Source: Zymoseptoria tritici IPO323 (Eukaryota > Ascomycota > Dothideomycetes > Mycosphaerellales > Mycosphaerellaceae). Taken from it: a stretch of 64,000 nt of DNA. Under the pieces are notes generated by a model. That model saw only the letters and a list, made by a program, of their open reading frames with translations. It was not told the origin of the DNA and made no database searches. Made by a program: the position numbers and the translations under genes. The stretch is taken from contig NC_018217.1 of NCBI RefSeq assembly GCF_000219625.1, forward strand, positions 3,596,001 to 3,660,000, read 5' to 3'. This document shows, in pieces, positions 32,872 to 43,097 of this stretch. Position 1 is the stretch's first letter. Each line of letters opens with the position of its first letter.

Positions 32872-35172
32872 TTAACCCTTCTTAGCCTGCTCCCTCTTAG
32901 TATCTTCTTCCTTCTTAGTAATAAGCTGCGTCTTAAGGGCTAACATTACCGCCTGCAAGTGCAGCATCTAAGGAGTAATGCCTTAATTAGCCCTAAGACG
33001 CACTTAAGCCTGCGAGAGAGCTATCTAAACGACTTAATACACGGAGTAGCGCTTATTAAAGCGGTTGCGGTAGAGCTGCTTAATGTGCTCCGTGTACACG
33101 CGCGTGCGTTAGCTTCCTTAAGGAACTGTTGGGCCCTCTGCGCTATATGCTTAACGCCTATTGTTAGCCCGAGGAGCTGTGCTAAAGAACAGGTTCCCCT
33201 AGGTGGCGAAACCGCTTAAGGGGAGCACTAGCTCGTGTATAAGGCGGCCGGAGAAGGTTGGAATTAGGTCGTAATTATTAGTTAAGCCGGTCCGTGCTAG
33301 TATTAAGGTCTGATCGATAGCGTATAAGAGCCTCTCTCCTTCGTGCATTAGATCTACGAAATCCTCCGCCGTATTATAGAACGGTAGGCTTGGAGATTAA
33401 CGAGCTGGAGCTAGTGCGTTTTGAACGGGAGCAGGCATGTTGCTCGGCCGAGGAGGCGGGCCCCGACGAGTACTTAAACTAGGGGGCCCTAGCGCTAGAG
33501 TGCCTTAACGATCGCCTGTCGGGAAGAGGGCAGGGCTAGGCCTAGAGGAACCTTGTTGCCCTATACGGAAGAGTAGAGGTGCGTTAGCCGGACGGGTCGT
33601 ACGCCCAGCTTAAGGGTTGTCGCGGCGATATATGTTATCTATGGTTATAGGCATTCCTTGTGCGTAGTTCTTAGGAAGCTAGAAGGACAAAGGCCTAGCA
33701 CCCGGAGATCTACCGAACCCCCTTAAAGGATCTAAGTAAGGACGCTCTAGCCGCGAAGGAGTAGTGTCTATCTCCTCACGAGCAGACAAAAGACCCCTTA
33801 AGTCAGGGGAACGAGCTGCTACAGCTATTAAGTTAATGTCCTCTATGTCGGCGATATTCGTCTAACTAGTAAGGAATAGGTTAAGCAGCTACGTAACTCT
33901 ACCGGATCCAGAATCGAAAGGTCTAGGGCTAGAAGGCGGCGGGCTTAAGGGCACTTAGATAGGCTCTTCTAGGAGCGGAATTAAGACTTCCTCCTTAAAG
34001 TCTACCTACTTGTCCTCCGCATCGTTATTACCTTCCTTAGCCTTCGGGTTCCTCTTCTTAGTCCTAGTCTTTCCCTAGAGTTTAGAATCCCTAGCCGAAC
34101 AGCGATCGTAGTAGTTAGTGTAGCTATAGTTAGCACAGCAGCCAAAGCAGCCTCCACTACTGCGGCATAACTTAAAGGGACCGGCCTTGCGCTTACCGGA
34201 CTCGTAGCTATAGTTGCCTTCTTAAGGGCTGCTACCGAGAGCTTAAGTAAAAAGAGAGACCAGACGCTATTGCTTATAGGCCCTAATAAGATGACCGTCC
34301 GATTTACGCTAGTCTAAGCTGCGCAGATTGCCTAGCTTGAACGCTTAAAGTCTATCGATTAAGGTATTAAGTTAGGAAATCGTAAAGGCAGCTAGAAATT
34401 GCCGGAGGTACTTAATAGGCGTATTCGACACTATAATTAGACAATACATCACTTCCCTTATCTATGCGTCCGTAACCGCGATGCGATTAGAGGCTAGGCT
34501 AGGAGTAAGGAGAGCTTTAAGTTAAGCGCCGACAGAGGTGTACATAGCAGTGCTATTAATGTTTCCTTAAGGGTCGAAGCGATCTAGCTTAGGGTACAAG
34601 CTACGAAGATCCGGAGAGCGGTTAAGGACGTTATGAGGCATCGTAGGGTCCTAACCTTATGCAGTAGTGCGACTCCTTAAGCTACAGCCCTAGTTCGCTA
34701 GTTAAGGGTTGCGCTAAGGGATTTCGTAATTGTTGCTTGTAGGAGCGCGTGTGCCTAGTAGCTTAGACCTAAGGCTTAAGGCAGATATGTTAAGCCTATC
34801 GCGATAAGCATCGTATGCCGACTTGTAACCGGTAGCTTGCTTATACCCGAATTTGGTGTACTCTATGCGGTTACGCCGAGACATAATATTAGGCTAGACG
34901 TAGAGTTTCCTTAAAGCAAACTTGTCTATTAATTCTTAGGTAGCAGCAGCTCGTAACGGCTGCTTCTTGCTGCTTAATACCGAGCCGAATGCTTAAGTTA
35001 ACATCCTTATATCTAAGTATCCGCGCTTAACTGTCTTAATAGCACTTTAAACAGCCTTCGTAGGAGGGAACTTAGGGGGTAGTTTGCGAGGAGATCGGCG
35101 GAGCTACTTGTCGACCTTGTCGTCCTTGCTCTTGTCGTCTTTCTTACGCTTGTCTTCGTTACCCTTCGCTAT
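32872..35172 (-). pseudogene. Copy 2 antisense ORF, 767 codons
   Basis: It has exactly the same length and register as in copy 1, with the start codon again ATA at 35172. The cysteine-rich domain lies at 34212-34099. Here the first cysteine pair has become tyrosine but GGCFGCCAN is retained, whereas copy 1 keeps the first pair and has lost the later ones. Together they show an ancestral domain rich in Cys. TAG/TAA stops only. Confidence 0.72.
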
Positions 35173-35576
35173 AGCGACTGTTGCTTAAGGTGTGTTATAA
35201 TGTTGTAAGGTATAGTAATCGTAGACTATATAAAGGTCTAAGGAAAAGGGAAGGAAAGGGTTGCGGAAGTTAATAAAAGAGAGAGGGTTTAAAAAGAAGA
35301 ACGCAGTCGCTTTTGTACCCTTAGAAGGGCGACCTGCTAGTGAATTCGACTACATACTAGCAGTTACCAGCTTAAGGCTTGTAATAGTACGAGAATTAGA
35401 TTATTCACCTACTAGAATTAGCTAGACGATTGCACTTAAGCCCTTACCTTCCGAGCAATTACGGACCTCCTAGATCGAGATCACGTATACCCACTTAAGA
35501 GCATTAGTATATAACCTAAGCCTTTAATTAAGGTTGTTACGAACGCTTAAGGTTACGCATTTACTAAAGGGGAGGA

Positions 35577-35750
35577 TGTTCAAAAACACTAAACACCTCG
35601 CTCAGGTTTACTTGAACCCTTAAAGCCTCAGGCACCGTTTTACTTGAAGGCTCGTTATTATTATATAACTCGCTCGTTTCAGTTAGTCTATATAGCTTAA
35701 GGGCCTCCGCCCTCATAAATAAGTATCATTCTTTTTCCGCTTTTTGATCA
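35577..35750 (+). repeat. 3' LTR of copy 2 (174 bp)
   Basis: It begins TGTTCAAAAACACT and ends TTTTGATCA. It is preceded by the purine tract AAAGGGGAGGA and followed by TATC. Confidence 0.92.
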
Positions 35751-36521
35751 TATCCCTGCAGTTGAGAACATGTCGATTTTGAGCTTTCCGGCGTTCTCGC
35801 CTGTAGCATTGGGGAAACTCTGAATAACGTCGGGATCGACGCCCTCGATTTCTTCGGCCGTAAAGTACACGTAGAGCGAACTGTTCAGATTCCTATTGAA
35901 TTCGGAGTCGATAGCATCGAGTCGCAACTGTTTGGTTTGGAACTAATCGCGCTGGGTGCCGGCAGGAATGTTTAATCCACTGCTGGCGAATGCATTCCAG
36001 AATGAAACCAGCATGAGTTGGTTCTCTTCGCTCAGGGCTGATTTGTCGTCCAAGTTGGCCTGGTAGATATGGTCGACTAAAAGGAAATAATCGGCGTTCG
36101 TAAATGTCTTCGTCGTCTCACTCGTGGCGTTGGCGTCGATGTCGCTCGCGATACCCCCGATGTCCGAGGCATCATCATAGACGTAGAAAGGTTGCAATTG
36201 TGCATTTCGGACGCTGTCAAACTGAAGATATGGCAGAATCGTGTTCTCAAAGGTGGCATTGGTGATATCCACACACTTCAAAATGTCCTGGATGAGGTCC
36301 TGTTCAGCTGCGACAGTTGCAGCCACCACCTGCTTGACATATTCGACCGTATCGTTGAAGGCGTAAGGAGCTTGTGCAGGTCTCTCAAAGGTAGCCTGTC
36401 GGCTGTGAAGATGGGGCAGGGCGGAAGCGTGTCCAAGGTGCAACATCGCAGAGATGAGGAAGAACATCATGGCCATGGGTGATGACCATCGAATTCGTGG
36501 CCCAGCATGATATTCGGCCAT
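35751..36521 (-). pseudogene. M3 peptidase 5' segment, N-terminal 257 codons
   Basis: This segment carries the signal-peptide-like start, the RPAQAPYAFNDT segment typical of the M3 N-terminus, and TFENTILPYLQ. Translation starting at 36521 is open except for TAG at 35945-35943, where the family has a Gln or similar before FQTKQLRLDAI. The segment stops at the copy 2 insertion, with the target duplication GATA (minus strand) at 35754-35751. Confidence 0.85.
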
Positions 36522-36954
36522 GGTCGTGGCAGAGGAAAGCAAAGTCTTTCTGAACAAGGTCAATCGTGGGGTAACACAGAGCTCATGCGCAAGAGGACGA
36601 CAGACCACTTATAAGTGGCAAGACTGGAGGTGTTCTGAGTTTCGACCATCCTGTGCTTTCCTAGTCCGCCTTAGATCCTAGCCAGAGCATCACTCTCAAT
36701 GTGGCATTGTCCAGCTTACGTGCAAGGTATGTGCGCAAGGTAGCTTTGGTTTCCATCGTGCAAGCGCGAGCTTTGTCGGAGCTGACGGCCGCCCATATCT
36801 TCCTCGAAGCATCGAAGCGGAGTGGTCATCACAGCAAGCGCATGGTCGGAGATCGCCGGGAAGTTGCTTTCGAATCGTCAAAAGTCTTGATCAGCCATCT
36901 GTCGTTAATTCGCATAGTTCGATATCGCATGAGGAGAATTGTGAACTTGTGAGA
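36522..36954. other. Upstream region of the M3 gene
   Basis: 433 un-RIPped bases between the M3 start and the next transposon. They probably hold the M3 promoter and 5' UTR. No other gene is seen. Confidence 0.45.
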
Positions 36955-36968
36955 TGCACACAGCAATA

Positions 36969-37767
36969 TTGTTTGTTTGTTTGTTTGTTTGTTCCATTTA
37001 CGTCCTTTCGGAGTCCAAGACTATGTAGGACGGCCTTGCCCTAAGGGCAAGGCAGTAGATCTATTTACAATTAAATTCTTCGGTATTCTTTAACCTTAGG
37101 GGAAACCCCGTGCCTAAGGCAATGCTAAAGGACTTTAAACAAATGCGAGACAAAGGAAATCAAACGAGTGTTGCTACGGCCCAAGGCTGCAGAATTTTCG
37201 CGCCAAGCTTTTTGCAGAATTTTCAGCGGATCCTTCCGCTTCGCACCTCGCACGCTGCGAATTCGAAATGCAGTGCAAAAGCAGTGCAAAATGCCGTGCA
37301 AAAGCACTGCAAAAGCAGCTGTCTAACTCGCTGCCTTCTCTTGTCCTTAATATACCTTTGTAGTATCGTAGTAGCAGTTCTATCTACGACAACGCAGGTT
37401 AATCGCAGAGTTGTGGATTCCACCGAGTTCCAGCTCTTTGAAGTGCATGTATGCTTCCTTCGAGGGCGACGAAGTCTCTAGAGAAGGGACATGCGATTTC
37501 GATTCGGATTTTGAGGAGGTGCGCGTATAGGGCAGAGTGGACTACTTCTTCTCGTTCGTAACGTAGAGGGCTATTCGTTCGAATCGTGCTGTTGTTCTGT
37601 TGTAGCTTGTGTTTCGAGGGGAGGTGTACCTCTAGGTCGTATTGTTTTTTTAAGGGAAGAGGGATCGACGGCCTCTCTAATCCTCCGGAGGAAACTTAGC
37701 TCTACGACGACATCGTCGTCGTAGGTTCGTAGCCGGCACCACGTACAGGTGTTCCTCGTCGCCGGCC
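36969..37767 (-). mobile_element. 799-bp retroposon with Tad-like LINE tail
   Basis: The 14 bases TGCACACAGCAATA occur at 36955-36968 and 37768-37781, a target duplication. On the minus strand the element ends with a 3' UTR closely matching that of the LINE at 18,344-18,556: CCTAAGGCACGGGG-like text, hairpin A, hairpin B, AGGACGTAAATGGAACAAAC and an ACAA tail. Upstream of about 37,165 I could not match it to LINE ORF2. It is either a truncated relative from another subfamily or a non-autonomous, SINE-like passenger of LINEs. It lies upstream of the M3 gene. Confidence 0.82.
37269..37318. repeat. Short tandem repeat GCAGTGCAAAA
   Basis: About four to five imperfect copies of an 11-12 base unit (GCAGTGCAAAA, GCCGTGCAAAA, GCACTGCAAAA) inside the 799-bp retroposon. 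Confidence 0.75.
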
Positions 37768-37786
37768 TGCACACAGCAATAGAATA

Positions 37787-39980
37787 CAGGCCCAAGCTGT
37801 GCACGGTCTACGCTGTGCACGCTCTACCGAGAGTTTGGCTTTATTTCTTACACTACTTCTATAGCTAATAACCTTATAACTAGTAGTTATAATAAGGTGT
37901 TTAATAGCTTAAATTTATCGCATTAATTATTCTATTAGCTCTAAGCAGCTTGTAACTTCTGTCTTAATATTATGCGTGTTAGTAGCTAAGAGGATTTAGC
38001 TACTTATGCACCCCTCCTCTATAGTAAGGGTACCTTTAACACTATAATTAATACCGGTTTATCTACTACTACCTTCCTTCTGCAGCGCTTAGCTAGCGAG
38101 GCTATACGAGCAGAGGCTCTAAGGTCGGTATTTAGCTATAAATTAGCTTTCTTCGTCTCTAGTAATAAAGCCTTCTTAGCCTTCTTCTGTAGCGCTTTAG
38201 CCTACCTGTCTACCTTAGCTTGTATCCGCTATTTAGCTCTTAGTTGCTTATCTACCTTCTTCTTAATTGTATTAGCCTCCTTCTGCTACTTCTTAGTAAC
38301 CTTCTTAGCCTCCTTAGTAGCTATTAGCTCCTTGCTAGCTTATAGTTTAGCCGGTAAATAGAACTATATAGCTTAATCCTAAGGGATTAAGAGTAATAGC
38401 TTGCTACGTTATCGTTTCTTCTACTTATTCTTAAAGGAGTCTCGTAAGCTAGTGCACTCGCTCTTAAGTAGCTAATTCTACGTCTACGTATAGATAAAGG
38501 TGTTAATAAGCTTCTAAATCGCCCTACGTTCTTTCTTATTCTTAGGCTTCTTTAATACGCTCCTTATAAGGGCACGAGTCTTATGCTAGTTATTAGAGAT
38601 AATAGAGGTGTCTGTGCCGGCTATAGTCGGTCTACTAGTACTTAGCCGTAAGTCGAAGTTGTTCGCGGTGCCTAGCCGAGAGCTATCGCTAAAGTAAACG
38701 TGTTTAGTCTTCTTAATTGCCGGCTCCTTAAGCTTCTTTAGAACGACCGCTAGATCGAGTAGATATAGTCTAGTCTTACGGAAGCTAGAAGCGATGTTAG
38801 CTAGTATAAACGCCTTCTTATAGGCTAGCTAAAAGAGCCGGAAGAAGTTACGCTTAGTTACTACTAACAGCCCTTTAGTCTATTAAATAAAGCGTAATAA
38901 CTTAGAGCTATAGAGGTTAGCTAATAGGCTAAAGAGACTAATATCGAGAGGTTATAAGCGGTATGTTAAATAAGGTAGATAGACCGCTACGAAGATGCGA
39001 TAGTCTATATAGTACTATAAGAATACTATGTTTACGTGTAAGCTATAGCTGTTAATAATTAATAATCTATAGCCTCTCTTGCTAGCCTTGTCTCTTATAA
39101 ACGGCTCGAATACCTTTTATAGCTAGTAAAGTCTAAGGTTATAGTTAGTCTAGCTATTCGGTAAGGAAGCAAAGAACGCATAATAGTTATCTAGCTCGAA
39201 GTCCTGTAGCTATAAAGACTAAATGTTACTAGTTACGGCCTTATAAATTAATGCCGGAGGTAGATAGGTGCTATTAGCGCAGATTATAGCTATAAAAGTA
39301 ATCTATTTACGACTGCCGTCTTATATATTACTAATAAGCCGCTCTAAGAGGTAGTACTTCTTCGTAAAGATCCGGCGTGTCTTTTAAAGTATACTAATAA
39401 GGAAGCCCTTCTCGTCTATGTTATAGGTGTTATAAGGCTTAATATTATACTACTCTATCTTCCTCGTAAGTAGGTCGTAATACGCCTTAAATTGCCTTAT
39501 AAAGTCTACCTTCTTCCTATATTTATCTAGTAGTTTAAGGTACCTCGAATTAATATCCTTCCTATACCTTTTAACGAACCGTAGTACCTATTTACGATCT
39601 AGAAAGACCTTTATAATGTCGTAAACGAAGGTAAGAACTATTGCCGGTGTCGGTAGAATGCCTCTGCGGGTAAGGGTATCGATATAGGCTATAAGAGTGC
39701 GCTCTTGCTAGTATAATAATATTAAGTTATTCTTATCGCGTCGGGCGCGTAAATTAGTTAGCTTACGCTATCGTCTCGATAAAGTGCTACGGTGCACCTT
39801 ATGCTTCGTCGCAATTTTCTAAATATTCTTTACCTTCGCGTCTATTAGCTCCTTTAATACATCGTCTATCGGTGCTATAGTTGTAGTGCATTAATTCGTA
39901 GAAGTTTGGTTAAAATTATCGTTTTTAACGTTCTCGAAATTCGAGCGTGCACAGCGTGGCCCGTGCATAGCTTGGGCCTG
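37787..39980 (-). mobile_element. Fot1/pogo DNA transposon relic, RIP-degraded
   Basis: Terminal inverted repeats of about 37 bases (starting CAGGCCCAAGCT) lie at 37787-37823 and 39944-39980, flanked by TA at 37785-37786 and 39981-39982, the Tc1/mariner/pogo duplication. The minus strand encodes a transposase broken by TAG/TAA: an HTH start (ATKHKVHRSTLSRR), YNIDEKGFLI (a Fot1-type hallmark), YRLLIINSYSLHVN and YLTYRL.PLDISLFS from the DDE_1 domain. It ends with a Lys-rich tail. Each inverted repeat contains GCTRTGCACG twice. The element is inactive. Confidence 0.88.
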
Positions 39981-39982
39981 TA

Positions 39983-41160
39983 GTCTAACGCTTACTCCAG
40001 GAAATTATACGAGACCTTCCCTGCAGCTCCGGCCCGGTTCGATAAAGTCAAACCAAACGGCATTGCTCCTCACGATGCCGTACATCGATCGAAGTTGGGT
40101 GTCGGCATTCACATCTGCCGACTGCTGGTGACCTGGGTGTGTGAGTGTTCTACCTTGCTCATCAAGCGGGGTGTGCGACGATTTCCTGGCACAGCCACTT
40201 CGCGTGGAGCGTGCACTACAGTTCAGACCTGGAACCCTGCATATCACAGTTACCTCGATCCTGCAAAGGTTTGGAGGCGTGGGTGTGAAATCTGTCTCTT
40301 GCTTCGCTGCCAGGACTGTGGGTGAAGTATGGCTTTCTCCTTGCAACTCACTCATGGTACTCAAGCTCTTCACCGAGCAATCCATCGTCCCGGCCGCGAA
40401 GATCAGCTCCAGCATCTCTAAAAGGAGGTATCATAGCACGCGGCGGCTCTCGTCTTGCTAGGGGAAGAGGCATAGGTGCATCGGCGATACGATCAGCGGG
40501 CTCGCGAGGTGTTTGCCGCTGCTGCTGCTTGGAGCCGGTCTTCGACGTCGCGGTGTCGCTGGAGCTCGTGTGGTCCTGATGGCAGAACCAGTGTTGGAAG
40601 CAACCCAGTTGTGGCATCAATGAGGCCGACCCGCGCAAGGTCATGTCAGCCTGGTCTCGAGTGGAATCAACAATAGCTCGTCAAGTCGCCTTGAGGCCAA
40701 ACACGCAGAGAAGAGGTGTCGTCCGGACGGCTTTCAAGAAGGCTCATCAATGTGGTCATCAAGCCCATCAAATTGATTGGTCCTCCAAACGACCTGCAGC
40801 CTCCACATGATCATTCGACGATCCTGCTCCTTTACTCCTCTTCTCTGCATCGACAGCCAATCGCAATCCGCAATGTAAGAACGGTGATCCTCCAGGCGCT
40901 GCATCAAGCCACCATGGCCTCAGCCGCCTGGGATAGACCTCAGCTGCTTTTCCTGGAGAATTGCTGCGGCCGTTCTGTCTCTGGAGGGGAGCAGGCCTCG
41001 GTGAGGCCGCATTCTTACTGAGTAGGTCTTCAGACATTTGTTCCTTTGTTCTCGATGTTCTCGACTATCGGCTGCAGCGACCTCCTGCCTCCTGATCAAA
41101 GCCATCGAAACTTACAAGAATACTCGGAACGCTTGAGACTGCTGGACCATCTTGACCGCA
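39983..41160. other. Intergenic, transposon edge to DUF2235 gene
   Basis: This un-RIPped stretch has overlapping frames on both strands, including minus 40,348-40,644, Gln- and Pro-rich, ending GLLGEELEYHE. No family is recognised and no start can be defended. The last part should be the promoter of the DUF2235 gene. Confidence 0.4.
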
Positions 41161-42957
41161 ATGGACGACAGGCGGACGTCCACGGCTGAGCAATATGCAA
41201 GGCACCAACCTCGCCTGCCCAAGAAGCTGATAGTCTGCTGTGATGGTATCGCTGAACTATCATCAACACTCTCATATTCGCGCTGACAATAGCAAGGAAC
41301 ATGGCTTAATCGCGACAATGGTTGGCAAGCAGGGAGTTGGGGTTCGCCCGGTAAACTCCAAAACCCCTCCAACGTAACCCGCATCGCCCGCGCCATGACT
41401 GCCGAAGACTCGGCCAAACATCCTCAGATCGTCTTCTATCAAGCCGGAATCGGCACTGGACTCGGCCTATACGATCAACTCCTCGGAGGAGGAACTGGCA
41501 TGGGCTTGTCCGAGAACATCCGTGAAGCCTACGCGTTCCTAGGAACCAACTACTCCACCGAAGACGGTCTCAGCAAGCCCGACTCGATCTTCCTACTCGG
41601 CTTCTCCCGCGGCGCCTTCACAGCTCGCAGCCTAGGCGGCTTCATCGCTGCGGTTGGGATCCTCACCAAGAAAGCCATGCCTTTCTTCTACGAGTGCTTT
41701 GCGGATTGGGAACATGCCGGGGACGACGACTATGCCCCTCGCTTCATCGACGCCTACTGCGCTGCGTTTCCCGCCGAAGCAGAGACTGTCAAAGCCAATC
41801 AACCCGCCGACCGCCTCTCCCATATTCGAGCGGAACGTGGGATTGACAAGTACATGTTCGCTTACCGCAAACACCTCCTCTCCCTCGGTCTCACGCAAGA
41901 AGTCCAGATCAAATGCATCGGCGTCTGGGATACTGTCGGTGCGCTTGGTGTACCTGTGAATCCGTTTCTGCAACGTTTGGGTCTCCCGTCGTTTATCAGA
42001 GAGTACGCATGGTACGACACGCGGCTGTCTGACGTGGTAGAGAATGCGTTCCAGGCTCTCGCGCTGGACGAACATCGTGCGCCGTACTCACCTGCTGTGT
42101 GGGAGTTGGACGAAGGAAGCACGACGAATTTGAAACAAGTCTGGTTTCCCGGCGCGCATAGCAATGTGGGCGGAAGCTTTGAAGACTACGGCGTAGCGAA
42201 TCTGACTTTGAGCTGGATGATGGACCAAATGAGCGGCGCCACACGAGATGCAACGAAACCTTTCGAGTCGTTGGACTGGATCATGTTTGACAAGGAGTAT
42301 GTGCAGCGGTGTCTTGATTGGACGGCACGGTGGTACGACGAGCAGCCGGAGAGGAAAGTCTACAAAGGCTGGGCGATGGGCAAAGTCTACAATAGCAACA
42401 CGTTTCCAAAGTCGCTCGCCGGTGCTGCGACGCGGACACCGGGACTGTATCGAGAAACGGACTATGCGACTGGAAAGTACACGGAGGAGTATTTGCGGAA
42501 GACGAATGAGTATATCCATGCTTCTGTGCGGATGAGGATGGAGCAAGGTGGCAGGGAAGTGGAGCCGAAGTCGAAGATCGGAGTGTTCTTTCGCAAGATT
42601 TGGAGAACGATTGCGTTCCAGAAGCAGCTCAATGCGTATCGACCGCAGCGGAAGGGTGGTGTATTCCATGGTGCTGGACCGTTGCATGGCTGGCGTCTTG
42701 AAGCGGGAGATAAGACGCAGCATGACCAGGGTGCAGGGACTGATGAGAGTAGACGTGCGTGTTGGAAGTACGAGGGAAAATTGCAGCCCCCTGGAAGGCT
42801 TTTGAGGGAGGACGTCTTTGCGGAGAAGGGCTTCGAGGAGATGTACTTGAGGCACGGTGGGAAATCCGAGGGAGAGGGGAAGATCACATTTCTCGAGAGC
42901 CCATCGTCGGCGGGAAAGAGGATTTCAGGAAGCAGTGGTAATGCGAAGACATTTTGA
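41161..42957 (+). CDS. DUF2235 family alpha/beta-hydrolase-like protein
   Basis: Two exons, 41161-41245 and 41297-42957, joined by a 51-nt intron (GTATCG...CAAG) in phase 1; 581 aa. The join rebuilds the family's N-terminal LIVCCDGTW. Further hallmarks: FYQAGIGTG; the nucleophile motif GFSRGAFTARSLGGF near residue 130; VWDTVGALG; WFPGAHSNVGGSFEDYGVA. DUF2235 is related to the catalytic domain of Tle1 phospholipase effectors; the fungal proteins are largely uncharacterised, so a lipase or esterase role is inference. The C-terminal 150 residues are basic and low in conservation signals. I see no signal peptide. It converges on the FAD monooxygenase, leaving 140 bases between the stops. An uninterrupted frame also begins at ATG 41395, but that would lose the DGTW motif. 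Confidence 0.88.
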
Positions 42958-43097
42958 GAAGCGATGTTGCATTGGCGGATTTGCGGTACTGCATTTGAGC
43001 AAGAGATACCAGTCATTTTCGAGAGATATCGGGCATTTTGGACAACAGACCGGAGAGCAAAGCGAGCGTTTCCTTCCATCCAGCTATAATCTCCTAT

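Larger units (their letters stand above)
26321..35750 (+). mobile_element. LTR retrotransposon copy 2 (9,430 bp)
   Basis: Same family as copy 1, without the LINE. LTRs lie at 26321-26494 and 35577-35750, with TATC at 26317-26320 and 35751-35754 as the 4-bp target duplication. It is inserted in exon 1 of the M3 peptidase, and the gene frame reads straight through when the element and one duplication are ignored. Gag, pol and antisense ORF have the same lengths as in copy 1. RIP stops are abundant. The 5' and 3' arms differ from copy 1 at dozens of transitions, but the core 28,443-32,900 is nearly identical to copy 1. Confidence 0.93.
8918..36521 (-). pseudogene. M3-family metallopeptidase split by two retrotransposons
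   Basis: A thimet-oligopeptidase-like zinc peptidase, reconstructed by eye. Exons on the minus strand: 36521-35751 continued at 26316-26159 beyond copy 2, then 26105-25929, 25874-25536, 25414-25351, 25241-25151, 25033-24957, 9800-9736, 9675-9433, 9364-9307 and 9205-8918. All phases agree, giving 777 codons including the stop. N-terminal signal-like MMFFLISAMLHLGHASA; family block VWHPDVMMYAVWDN and YLFVREGK-type block in exon 25874-25536; zinc motif HELGH with its codons split by the intron at 25150; third ligand region DFLEFPAMFMEN; C-terminal ALERE-type end FLEREPNTDGYYRQLGI. Start could be 36521 or the inner ATG at 36476. Lesions: copy 2 in exon 1, copy 1 in an intron, and a TAG at 35945-35943. 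Otherwise the frame is intact, so the break looks recent. M3 enzymes cleave oligopeptides and are usually intracellular; a secreted form is inferred. Confidence 0.88.

Noticed and set aside
40348..40644. 98-aa minus-strand frame upstream of the DUF2235 gene
   Set aside because: A Gln/Pro-rich translation could be the end of a real protein, but no upstream exon or family supports it.
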